NCBI GenBank assembly: GCA_045537045.1
Contig: JAZSOS010000041.1
Span: 1-15,969 of the forward strand
Direction: 5' to 3'
DNA length: 15,969 nt
Source: SIG480 sp045537045
GTDB taxonomy: Bacteria > Bacillota > Clostridia > Oscillospirales > JAAYXM01
Position numbers and translations under genes: made by a program. Shown in pieces: positions 6,819 through 13,486 of this stretch. The number at the start of each line of letters is the position of its first letter. Position 1 is the first letter of the stretch. The notes under the pieces were generated by a model. It saw only the letters and a program-made list of their open reading frames with translations. It searched no databases and was not told where the DNA came from.

Positions 6819-6865
6819 CAAAGGGAACTGAGCGAAGTTCCCTTTGGGAAAACACCAAGGGGGAC
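6819..6865 (+). promoter_or_regulatory. Two mutually exclusive hairpins over the RBS of the 67-codon gene
   Basis: Hairpin A pairs CAAAGGGAACT (6819-6829) with AGTTCCCTTTG (6836-6846), 11 perfect pairs. Hairpin B pairs GTTCCCTTTGG (6837-6847) with CCAAGGGGGAC (6855-6865), 11 pairs including two G-U. Both use 6837-6846, so only one can form at a time. Hairpin B hides the Shine-Dalgarno AAGGGGG (6857-6863) and is followed by TTTT, so it could block translation, terminate transcription, or both. Confidence 0.5.
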
Positions 6866-6869
6866 TTTT

Positions 6870-7073
6870 ATGGATAAGTTAATTGAATTGGAGCGCGTGT
6901 TGGACAATCTTGATTTTCTTGCAGACACCTTTTGTGCAATTGACCTTGCAAATCAAAACCGTGCTTTTTCTCTGCCGGAGTGTGCATTAACTCTTCCGGC
7001 AGAAATGTTGAAAACGTATACGGAAAAAGCAAAAACACTCTATGCAGAGCTGTTAAAAAGCGGCACTGCGTAA
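6870..7073 (+). CDS. Small protein of unknown function (67 aa)
   Basis: The ATG lies 6 nt after AAGGGGG, a strong ribosome binding site, and the frame runs 67 codons to TAA. I do not recognise the product. It has a Leu/Glu-rich N-terminal helix (MDKLIELERVLDNLDFLADT), a Pro/Ala-containing middle (SLPECALTLPAEM) and a Lys/Glu-rich C-terminal helix. There is no signal peptide or membrane segment, and it is probably cytoplasmic. The frame is open upstream to 6741, but that part lies inside the structured leader and has no ribosome binding site, so I start at 6870. The permease promoter begins 22 nt after the stop, so the gene appears separate from the ABC transporter operon. Confidence 0.55.
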   Translation: MDKLIELERVLDNLDFLADTFCAIDLANQNRAFSLPECALTLPAEMLKTYTEKAKTLYAELLKSGTA

Positions 7074-7095
7074 TGAAAACCGCACTCCGCCGCAA

Positions 7096-7124
7096 TTGAC
7101 AAATATATGGAGATATGGTATCAT
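7096..7124 (+). promoter_or_regulatory. Promoter of the ABC uptake operon (extended -10)
   Basis: TTGACA (7096-7101) and TATCAT (7119-7124) are 17 nt apart, and TGG directly before TATCAT gives an extended -10. AATTATAATT, a 10-bp palindrome at 7128-7137, lies at the expected start site. No clear Fur box or metabolite riboswitch is visible. Confidence 0.75.
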
Positions 7125-7158
7125 TTTAATTATAATTTTATCCACGAAAGGCATTAAA

Positions 7159-8205
7159 ATGAAATTCAAAGAAAAAAGAATTGCTCCGCTGTTAATTTTT
7201 CTCATATTGACGGCGGTTTTAAGTGTAGTCTTTGCCATTGGTATTGGGCCGGTTTCGGTCTCACCGATAACGACGGCAAAGGTGCTGATATCAAAAATAC
7301 CGTTTTTCGGCTCGTTTTTGCCGCAGACGTGGGATGCGCTTTCTGAGAATATTGTGCTGATGCTCAGGCTTCCGCGCGTGCTTCTCGGCTTTATAGTTGG
7401 TGCTTCACTTGCGGTTTGCGGAGTTACGATGCAGGCACTTGTCCGCAATAAGCTTGCCGACCCGTTTATTCTCGGCGTATCGTCGGGAGCATCAGCTTTT
7501 GCAACGCTCGGGATGCTATTCGGCGCGTTTTCGTTTCTCGGTGTGTATTCGCTGTCAATAAGCGCATTTTTTGGCGCGGCGGCAACTATAATTGCCGTTT
7601 ATGTCCTCTCTCGTCATCGCGGCAGGATAAACATAACCCAGCTTCTTCTTTCCGGCGTTGCGATATCTATGATTATGGACGGAATAACGCGGATAATAAA
7701 GCTTTCGGCGCCTAATGCGTTGGGGCTTCATAATGCAGAGTTCTGGATGTCCGGAAGCCTTGCAGGGGCAAAATGGGCATATCTCGGTCTACCCACGGCG
7801 GTGCTTGTTTTATGTATGGCATTTCTTATGCTCAACCACCGCGGACTTAATCTTCTTCTGCTCGGCGATGAAAGCGCAACATCGCTTGGTGTGAATGTTT
7901 CACGGCTTCAGAAACAGCTTATTCTCGTGGCATCGCTTATTGCCGGTGCTACCGTTGCCGTAAGCGGGAGCATTGGGTTTGTTGGGCTTATGGTGCCGCA
8001 CTTTACACGTCTTCTATGCGGCGGAGACCACAAAAGAGTGCTTCCCGTATCTGCGCTTCTCGGCGGAATACTCGTCGTATGGGTAGACGTTGCGGCGAGA
8101 ATGCTTTTAGCACCGGAAGAACTTCCCGTCGGTGTGCTGACTGCCGTTATCGGCGGTCCCGTATTCATCTTCATGCTGAAGAAAAACGGACGAAAGGGAA
8201 GGTGA
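7159..8205 (+). CDS. ABC transporter permease, FecCD/BtuC family
   Basis: This 348-aa polytopic inner-membrane permease belongs to the class that imports iron-siderophores, heme or cobalamin. Hydrophobic segments alternate through its length, consistent with about ten helices. Family motifs are present: LRLPRVLLGFIVGASLAVCGVT, then ALVRNKLADPFILGVSSGAS, and GSIGFVGLMVPHFTRLL with the downstream GGDHKRVLPVSAL that contacts the ATPase. The frame is open back to 7096, but that region is the promoter -35 box. The ATG at 7159 follows GAAAGG by 8 nt and is taken as the start. It is the first gene of a permease-ATPase-binding protein operon. The substrate cannot be decided from sequence alone. Confidence 0.92.
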   Translation: MKFKEKRIAPLLIFLILTAVLSVVFAIGIGPVSVSPITTAKVLISKIPFFGSFLPQTWDALSENIVLMLRLPRVLLGFIVGASLAVCGVTMQALVRNKLADPFILGVSSGASAFATLGMLFGAFSFLGVYSLSISAFFGAAATIIAVYVLSRHRGRINITQLLLSGVAISMIMDGITRIIKLSAPNALGLHNAEFWMSGSLAGAKWAYLGLPTAVLVLCMAFLMLNHRGLNLLLLGDESATSLGVNVSRLQKQLILVASLIAGATVAVSGSIGFVGLMVPHFTRLLCGGDHKRVLPVSALLGGILVVWVDVAARMLLAPEELPVGVLTAVIGGPVFIFMLKKNGRKGR

Positions 8206-8211
8206 GCGGAC

Positions 8212-9000
8212 GTGGACGCAAAGCTTGAAATAAAAAACGTTTCGTATTCTTACGGAGAAAAAAACGCAATTGAAAACATCTCACTTGATGTTAAACAGGG
8301 TGAGTTTGTAGGTATTATTGGACCTAACGGAAGCGGAAAGTCAACTGTGCTTAAAAATGTTTACCGTGCGCTAACTCCTGATTCGGGTGAGATTTTGCTT
8401 GACGGCGAGAATGTTTTCGCAATGCCGTACAGGAAAACTGCGCAGAAAATGGCAGTTGTCGGGCAGGAAAATGACGTTCCGTTTGATTTCACTGTTGAAG
8501 AAATGGTTGCAATGGGCAGAAGTCCGAGAAAAAAACTTTTTGATTCGGATACCGTGGAAGACCGTGAAATGGTTCACCATGCCCTTGTCCATCTCGGAAT
8601 GGAGAATATGGAAAAACGGAGCTATTTAAATCTTTCCGGCGGGGAAAAACAACGTGTTCTTCTTGCGCGCGCTGTGGCGCAGGAGTGCGACTTTTTTGTT
8701 CTCGACGAGCCGACCAACCATCTTGATATCAGCTATCAGCTCGAGATTTTTGATTTCATAAAACGTCTTGACATAACCGTTATTGCGGCAATTCATGACC
8801 TAAATATGGCGGCGCTTTACTGTGACAGGATATATGTTTTAAAAGACGGCAAAATTATGCTTTCAGGCACCCCGGAAGAAGTGTTTACCCCCGAAAATAT
8901 CTTTGATATTTTCGGCGTATATTCCTCCGTTGCGAAAAATCCCGAAAACGGGAAGCTTACCATATCTTATTTTAGCGGTCATTCAAAGAAAGGAATTTAA
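8212..9000 (+). CDS. ABC transporter ATP-binding protein, iron-siderophore/B12 type
   Basis: This 262-aa cytoplasmic ATPase powers the permease encoded just upstream. All the nucleotide-binding motifs are intact: Walker A GPNGSGKS (37-44), Q-loop Gln near 85, signature LSGGEKQ (141-147), Walker B FVLDEP (162-167), a D-loop after NHLD, and the switch His195 in IHDLN. It starts with GTG at 8212, 6 nt after the permease stop at 8205; AAGGTGA before it provides the ribosome binding site. The tight spacing supports translation as one operon. It resembles FepC/FhuC/BtuD-type subunits, without evidence for one substrate. Confidence 0.94.
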   Translation: MDAKLEIKNVSYSYGEKNAIENISLDVKQGEFVGIIGPNGSGKSTVLKNVYRALTPDSGEILLDGENVFAMPYRKTAQKMAVVGQENDVPFDFTVEEMVAMGRSPRKKLFDSDTVEDREMVHHALVHLGMENMEKRSYLNLSGGEKQRVLLARAVAQECDFFVLDEPTNHLDISYQLEIFDFIKRLDITVIAAIHDLNMAALYCDRIYVLKDGKIMLSGTPEEVFTPENIFDIFGVYSSVAKNPENGKLTISYFSGHSKKGI

Positions 9001-9003
9001 AAA

Positions 9004-9963
9004 ATGAAAAAGATTATATCAATAGTTCTCACAAGTCTTATGCTTATCGCGCTTTTTGCAGGATGTGCAGACACACAGAACAATAATGCAGAGAACAATA
9101 TTACGCAGGAAACAGTAACCTTTGACAATTATGGTCGTGTTGCAGTTATAAAAAAGAATCCGCAAAAGGTGCTTACCCTCGGTCCTAACTGTACCGAGCT
9201 TTTTGCCGCGCTCGGGCTGTCAGACAAGGTTATCGGAAGAAGCCTTATAAATCACAGCCGCGGTCCGCTTCCCGAATATGCCGATGCGGTTAACGCAATT
9301 CCGCAGCTGAACTATGCCGAAGCAACGCGTGAAGCTATTCTCACTTCCGGTGCGGATTTTGTATATGCGCTTGACTGGGAGATAAGCGATTCCGGCTGTA
9401 ACATTGAAGAAGCGAAAGGCTACGGAATAGACGTTTATGTAAATTCCGCAACAACGCTTGACGAACAGTATAAAGAAATTCTTGATATCGGAAAAATATT
9501 CGGAATTGAAGAGCGAGCAGAAGCGTTTGTTGCAGACCAAAAGGCGCGTATTTCCGCTGTGGGAGAAAAGCTTAGCGGAAAAGAACCTGTTAAAGTGCTT
9601 GTGTATGACAGCGGAAACGACGGCGTTTTCACATGCTCCGGAACAAACTTTGAGTCACTTCTTATCTCTCTTGCCGGAGGAAAGAACATATTCGACGACC
9701 TTACTGAAAAACAATGGGTAACCGTAAGCTATGAAGAAGTTATAAAAAGAGAACCGGACGTCATCGTAATCCACGATTACGACTCGCCCGATGTGGAAGA
9801 AAAAATAGCTGAAATCAAGGCAAACCCAACGCTTGCATCGCTTGATTGTGTTAAGAATGAGCGTTTTGTGCCGATAACGCTTGAAAGCGTGCTTCCGGGC
9901 AACCGTATGGCGTATGCTGTGGAAGTTCTTGCGAGTGCATTTTATCCGGAAGAATTCAAATAA
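9004..9963 (+). CDS. ABC transporter substrate-binding lipoprotein (FepB/BtuF-type)
   Basis: This 319-aa extracellular binding protein is anchored by lipid. A typical signal peptide (MKKIISIVLTSLMLIALFAGC) ends in a lipobox with Cys21. The mature part matches the class III periplasmic-binding fold (TroA/BtuF-like): a first lobe with RVAVIKKNPQKVLTLGPNCTELFAALGL, a helical linker region, and a second lobe with KVLVYDSGNDGVFTCSG and EPDVIVIHDYD. The ATG at 9004 is preceded by AAAGAAAGGA, and the gap after the ATPase gene is 3 nt. The ligand (siderophore, heme, corrinoid or other) is not evident. The stop codon lies 3 nt from the stop of the convergent gene on the other strand. Confidence 0.9.
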   Translation: MKKIISIVLTSLMLIALFAGCADTQNNNAENNITQETVTFDNYGRVAVIKKNPQKVLTLGPNCTELFAALGLSDKVIGRSLINHSRGPLPEYADAVNAIPQLNYAEATREAILTSGADFVYALDWEISDSGCNIEEAKGYGIDVYVNSATTLDEQYKEILDIGKIFGIEERAEAFVADQKARISAVGEKLSGKEPVKVLVYDSGNDGVFTCSGTNFESLLISLAGGKNIFDDLTEKQWVTVSYEEVIKREPDVIVIHDYDSPDVEEKIAEIKANPTLASLDCVKNERFVPITLESVLPGNRMAYAVEVLASAFYPEEFK

Positions 9964-9966
9964 AAA

Positions 9967-10515
9967 CTAAATTCTCCGAGGTGTGCCGTTGCGCGATATG
10001 CCGAGCACGCCGTAAAGCGTGCCGTTTATTTCCTGCGGCGTGAGAAGGCAGAGGACATCCGGGCGAGGAAACGGCCGTCCGGTAAGCAGGGGAACGGCAA
10101 GGCGTGTCGGAGAAAAACAGCTGTCGCAAAGTGCATCGGTTGACTTTGCGAGCGTGGCTACGACACTGTCACGGCATAAAGTGTCTGTTAGGTTATCAAC
10201 TTTCTTCCAGTCGGTTATATCGTTCTCGTGTTTTTTTGAGGATGTGACGGCGTAGGCATATGTAATGCCGTCGAAAGAAAGTCCTTCTGAATTAAGCGAT
10301 GTTTTTGTCACGCTCTTTTCTGCGCTGAAGAATGTGCCGTCGGGAGACAGAACACCAATTAAAAATCTTCCGCTGTTTCCGCGAACGTATGCGCGGCAGA
10401 TGCCGTGCAGTGATGCGTAAGTTTTTGCGGTAAGGACAATATGCGTATTTTCTTCACGGCATACAACAGAGCCGATAACCGATGGACCGAGATATAAAGG
10501 CAGTGTTTTTTCCAT
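9967..10515 (-). CDS. Hypothetical protein (182 aa)
   Basis: I do not recognise this protein. The frame is open further upstream, to 10569, but the ATG at 10515 is preceded by GGTGAT at a good distance, the same arrangement as the ABM gene. The product would begin MEKTLPLYLGPSVIGSVVC. It has no signal peptide or membrane helix. Beta-rich segments such as THIVLTAKTY, GRFLIGVLSPDGTFF and FDGITYAYAVTS are followed by a C-terminal part with several cysteines and PLLTGRPFPRPDVLC. The upstream gene is separated by a terminator at 10560-10602, so it is probably transcribed alone. Confidence 0.65.
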   Translation of the reverse strand: MEKTLPLYLGPSVIGSVVCREENTHIVLTAKTYASLHGICRAYVRGNSGRFLIGVLSPDGTFFSAEKSVTKTSLNSEGLSFDGITYAYAVTSSKKHENDITDWKKVDNLTDTLCRDSVVATLAKSTDALCDSCFSPTRLAVPLLTGRPFPRPDVLCLLTPQEINGTLYGVLGISRNGTPRRI

Positions 10516-10559
10516 ACAAATCACCATATATTTTAAGTATTTATAAAAAAGAAGATAAA

Positions 10560-10602
10560 AAAACCGCAAAGCTTCGGTGTTTTTCCGTTGCTTTGCGGTT
10601 TT
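10560..10602 (-). terminator. Intrinsic terminator at the end of the alr-mazF operon
   Basis: AAAACCGCAAAGC (10560-10572) pairs with GCTTTGCGGTTTT (10590-10602), 13 perfect pairs, with a 17-nt loop. Read on the - strand the stem ends in a run of T, as expected for a terminator of the genes to its right. Confidence 0.88.
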
Positions 10603-10622
10603 ATCGTTATCGTTGTAAGAAA

Positions 10623-11243
10623 TCAGGAAATGCTGTAAGGTCCGCGGACGAGAAGCGTTGCATCGCTTGTTGCCTTTATTCCGCGACCGTCAACCGTGCA
10701 CAGATAGAGGTGGTTTTTCTCAAGCGGTTTGCCGCCTGCAAGGTCTGCTCCGGTTGTCATATCAATAAGACCGGGAGTGCCGGAGGAAACGCAGTTTGCA
10801 CCTCCTAAGCGCAGAAGCGCTTCGCATCCTACCTTTGCTGTGAGCGTCTGCCCGGACTTAAGCTTTACAAGAGCGAAGGTCGAGCTTGTGCCGGAAGATG
10901 CACCGACTTTTTCGGCAACCTTGTCGGCAACGCTCTGGATGAAAGCATCGTTTACAATTTCATCCGAGCTTTTCGCCGTGTATTCCGAAATTTTATCGCT
11001 GATTTCGCCTGAGATTGAGCTGATCTTGTTGTCAAGCTCGGCTTCAAGCGAGCCTGTTTTTTCTGCGATAATCTCATCAACCTTTTCGGAAATCTGCGGA
11101 GAGAGCACGTTGTTTATGTAGCTCAGGCTGACCAACGGGTCATCCGAGGTTCCATATTCAGCGGCAATCGCAAAAAATCCGACGGCGATGAGCGCGGCAA
11201 GAAGTGCGGCAGATGTTATTGCCTTCCATTTTTTCTGTTTCAT
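10623..11243 (-). CDS. Membrane-anchored coiled-coil protein of unknown function
   Basis: This 206-aa protein has three parts. There is an N-terminal signal or anchor helix (about 8-28, after MKQKKWK). A long charged helical segment (about 45-113) has heptad-like spacing, for example VDEIIAEKTGSLEAELDNKI. A C-terminal beta-rich domain (about 122-206) contains FALVKLKSGQTLTAKVG, ALLRLGGA, LIDMTTGADLAGG and NHLYLCTVDGRGIKATSD before ending VRGPYSIS. I have an impression of similar C-terminal segments in uncharacterised Firmicute proteins but cannot name the family. The ATG at 11243 follows GGAGGA by 6 nt; an ATG three codons earlier is too close to that site. It lies 31 nt after mazF and ends before the operon terminator. 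It is probably exposed outside the membrane. Confidence 0.75.
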   Translation of the reverse strand: MKQKKWKAITSAALLAALIAVGFFAIAAEYGTSDDPLVSLSYINNVLSPQISEKVDEIIAEKTGSLEAELDNKISSISGEISDKISEYTAKSSDEIVNDAFIQSVADKVAEKVGASSGTSSTFALVKLKSGQTLTAKVGCEALLRLGGANCVSSGTPGLIDMTTGADLAGGKPLEKNHLYLCTVDGRGIKATSDATLLVRGPYSIS

Positions 11244-11274
11244 TTGTAACATTCCTCCGATTTTCTTTTGTTTA

Positions 11275-11634
11275 TCAGTTCACCATAAGCCCGAAGCTGA
11301 CGGCGATCGCGTTGTCAACGCGATGCATAAGATTTTCATCAAGCCTTCCCATTTTTTCCTTAAGGCGTGTTTTGTCTATTGTTCTGACCTGTTCAAGCAG
11401 AACAACAGAGTCCTTTGAAAGCCCAAAGCTTTTTCCGCCAAGCTCAATATGGGTAGGAAGCTTTGCTTTATTTATCTGTGATGTTATCGCCGCCGCGATA
11501 ACCGTGGGGCTGTGCTTGTTGCCGACATCGTTCTGGATAATGAGCACAGGACGCATTCCGCCCTGCTCACTGCCCACAACGGGGCTTAAATCGGCATAGT
11601 AAATATCTCCGCGTTTTATGCTGTAATTCACCAA
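11275..11634 (-). CDS. mazF: MazF/NdoA-family endoribonuclease (type II toxin), no adjacent antitoxin
   Basis: This 119-aa protein is very similar along its length to B. subtilis NdoA (EndoA), which cleaves mRNA at a short U-rich motif. It retains KRGDIYYADLSPVVGSEQGG, then RPVLIIQND with Arg28, AAAIT with Thr51, KLPTHIEL, and DSVVLLEQVRTIDK. Arg and Thr at these places form the active site in the family. The first codons are TTG (11634) and GTG (11631); GGAG lies 8 or 11 nt upstream, so the start is uncertain by one codon. In Bacillus, mazE (ndoAI) lies between alr and mazF. Here the 128-nt gap holds no frame long enough for it. The linkage to alr is otherwise conserved. Confidence 0.93.
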   Translation of the reverse strand: MVNYSIKRGDIYYADLSPVVGSEQGGMRPVLIIQNDVGNKHSPTVIAAAITSQINKAKLPTHIELGGKSFGLSKDSVVLLEQVRTIDKTRLKEKMGRLDENLMHRVDNAIAVSFGLMVN

Positions 11635-11762
11635 AATTCACGCTCCGCAGGTAATGTAGTAGCCAAAAATTCATTTCGACAACTATATTTTTCCACAGGC
11701 GCGCATATTTTAATCAGCCTTGCGAAAATTTCTAAAAATTCTCAGCTGCTCTCCGCTTTATA

Positions 11763-12908
11763 TTATGCCGGATCCGTTATGTATGTTCTTACAACTCTTT
11801 TTGAAACCGAGGTAAGAAGCTCATAAGAGATGGTGCCGGAAATATGGGCAAGCTCATCCGGAGAGAGGTATTCGCCGTTCTGCTCTCCGAAGAGGACAAC
11901 CTCGTCAAATGGCGCGGCATCCGGAATTTCGCTTACATCTGCAAGGAAAAGATCCATACAGATATTGCCGAGAATGGGTGCACGCTTTCCTTTGATAAGG
12001 CAACATGCTTTTCCGGAGAGAGCGCGGTGTATTCCGTCACCGTATCCGCAGGAAACAACTGCAATTTTCATATCCCGCGGTGCTACAAAGCGGCGGTTAT
12101 AGCTGATCGCATCGCCCTTTTTTATGTGGCGCATATCGGCGATACGGCTCCTGAACGTCATTGCCGGGCGAAGGTCAAGCCCCGGTACGGGCTTTTCCGT
12201 GGGAGAATGACCGTAAAGAATAAGCCCCGGCCGGACACATGAAAGATGTGCCTTATTATAGTTTACCACAGCTGCGCTGTTTGCGCAATGGCAAAATTGA
12301 AATGTTTTTCCTCGTTTTTCCAGAATCGCAACCACGCCGAGAAAACAGTCAAGCTGTTCTTCTGTAAATGCGGTATCATCGCTTTCCGCTTCGGAAAAAT
12401 GGGTGAATATTCCGTCTGCCAAAAGGGAATTAAGTTGGGTGATTTTTTCTGCTTCATCCGCAGCATCTTCGATGTATGATTTGTGTGCATATACGCCGAA
12501 ACGCGTCATCCCCGTATCAAGCTTTATGTGCACGCAAAGCTTTTTGTTCTCTTTGCAAAGCTCGGCATCAAGAAGGCGTGCATATTCAAGGCTCGGAACG
12601 GTCTGGATAATGCCGTTATCAGAAAGCGTTCCGGCAGATTCCGGTGGTGTAGTGCCGAGAATTATGATCGGTGTGCGGATGCCGGCGGACTTAAGCTCCA
12701 GCGCTTCATCAATGCAGGCTACGGCAAGGATGTCGGCGCCGAGTTTTTCGTAAAGCTTACCCAGCACTGCGGCCCCGTGACCGTAAGCGTCTGCCTTTAT
12801 CACGCAGATTATTTTTTTGTTTCCCGTAAATTTTTTGATTTCCCGGAAGTTGTGCTCAATATGCGATAAATTAATTACAGCTTCCGCTCTTTTTATTGTG
12901 TTTGTCAT
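11763..12908 (-). CDS. alr: Alanine racemase
   Basis: This 381-aa PLP enzyme interconverts L- and D-alanine for peptidoglycan synthesis. The PLP lysine is Lys38 in KADAYGHGA, Arg136 is in TGMTRFG, the second catalytic base is Tyr270 in ISYNRR, and the substrate-contact segment is ICMDL (Met319-Asp320). The N-terminal TIM barrel and C-terminal beta domain are both complete. Its ATG overlaps the TGA of the preceding lipoprotein gene as ATGA, which indicates translational coupling. It is followed 128 nt later by mazF, an association seen widely in Firmicutes. Confidence 0.96.
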   Translation of the reverse strand: MTNTIKRAEAVINLSHIEHNFREIKKFTGNKKIICVIKADAYGHGAAVLGKLYEKLGADILAVACIDEALELKSAGIRTPIIILGTTPPESAGTLSDNGIIQTVPSLEYARLLDAELCKENKKLCVHIKLDTGMTRFGVYAHKSYIEDAADEAEKITQLNSLLADGIFTHFSEAESDDTAFTEEQLDCFLGVVAILEKRGKTFQFCHCANSAAVVNYNKAHLSCVRPGLILYGHSPTEKPVPGLDLRPAMTFRSRIADMRHIKKGDAISYNRRFVAPRDMKIAVVSCGYGDGIHRALSGKACCLIKGKRAPILGNICMDLFLADVSEIPDAAPFDEVVLFGEQNGEYLSPDELAHISGTISYELLTSVSKRVVRTYITDPA

Positions 12909-13486
12909 TGCAGCTTATGTTCAGCCCTTTCAAATTTACACTGTATAACGCGTTCTCCGTCGGAGAAAATTTCGGCATACAGTGGGAGTAGGTCATCTTT
13001 TGAAAACCACGAGCGCACCTCAACTGCAGAGGCTTCTCCGTTGTTTCGTGAAATTATGAGATATGCGTCACGGTCAAATATTTTTGTGTCTGACTGCTCG
13101 CTTATATTTCCGCCCGTCCAGTGCTTCATAAGAACCGGTACGGTGGAAAGCGGGGAAAGATTATCCTCATTAAGTCTTCCCATTTCAAGGTTTGCACCGT
13201 CAAAGTTTATTGTTGAACGCTCTCCCGCTACGGTAAAGCACATTCCGGCGATTTCATCCGGGGACACCACACACGCACGGTCGTTCTCCTCGCGGTTGTA
13301 TGTATAGTCAAGGATAAAGCTTACCTCTCGTGCTGGGAAATGCGCCGTTATATCTGTGCGATAGCTTGCCGAAACGGTGTTTCGCATTGTTTCGGTAACG
13401 GCATCTGCACCGCTTCCTCCGGAAGAACATGAGGAGAGAAAAGTGAACGTTAGTAATATCGGGAGTAAAACAAAAAGTTTTTTCAA
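12905..13486 (-). CDS. YdcC-like lipoprotein upstream of alr
   Basis: This 193-aa lipoprotein has a signal peptide and lipobox LSSC (17-20), followed by a Ser/Gly spacer and a beta-rich mature domain (for example EVSFILDYTY, TKIFDRDAYLIISR and LLPLYAEIFSDGERVIQCKFE) suggestive of a LolA/LppX-type fold. No ATG precedes the signal sequence in a sensible place. I chose the TTG at 13486 because it gives a textbook MKKLF start, lies 8 nt after CAGG, and overlaps the nnrD stop as TTGA. The longer open frame adds an implausible Arg-rich stretch. Position directly before alr-mazF matches ydcC of B. subtilis, a sporulation-linked LolA-like lipoprotein. Equivalence rests on context and general features, since sequence identity looks low. 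Confidence 0.75.
   Translation of the reverse strand: MKKLFVLLPILLTFTFLSSCSSGGSGADAVTETMRNTVSASYRTDITAHFPAREVSFILDYTYNREENDRACVVSPDEIAGMCFTVAGERSTINFDGANLEMGRLNEDNLSPLSTVPVLMKHWTGGNISEQSDTKIFDRDAYLIISRNNGEASAVEVRSWFSKDDLLPLYAEIFSDGERVIQCKFERAEHKLQ

Noticed and set aside
6589..6858. 89-codon open frame on the - strand
   Set aside because: It lies wholly inside the inverted-repeat-rich segment, has no good ribosome binding site, and its sequence follows the palindromic structure. Several other frames are also open here.
6565..6874. + strand frame through the structured segment giving protein-like text (for example VEVKAAEWNAALSAKRV)
   Set aside because: It is broken by a stop codon near 6691, and no start with a ribosome binding site was found. 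It could be a decayed gene, but the nested pairings explain the sequence better.
6590..7095. Cobalamin or other known riboswitch before the ABC operon
   Set aside because: I do not find the B12-box (GCCACTG-type) or conserved elements of other classes I know. The operon has its own promoter at 7096, downstream of this segment.
7110..7145. Fur box over the ABC operon promoter
   Set aside because: The AT-rich sequence only loosely resembles GATAATNATTATC and does not keep the required spacing.
7096..7158. N-terminal extension of the permease from 7096
   Set aside because: It would start inside the -35 hexamer and upstream of the transcription start. The ATG at 7159 has a proper ribosome binding site.
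11635..11762. Hidden mazE between alr and mazF
   Set aside because: On the - strand the gap has only very short frames with early stops, and none resembles an AbrB/MazE-type antitoxin.
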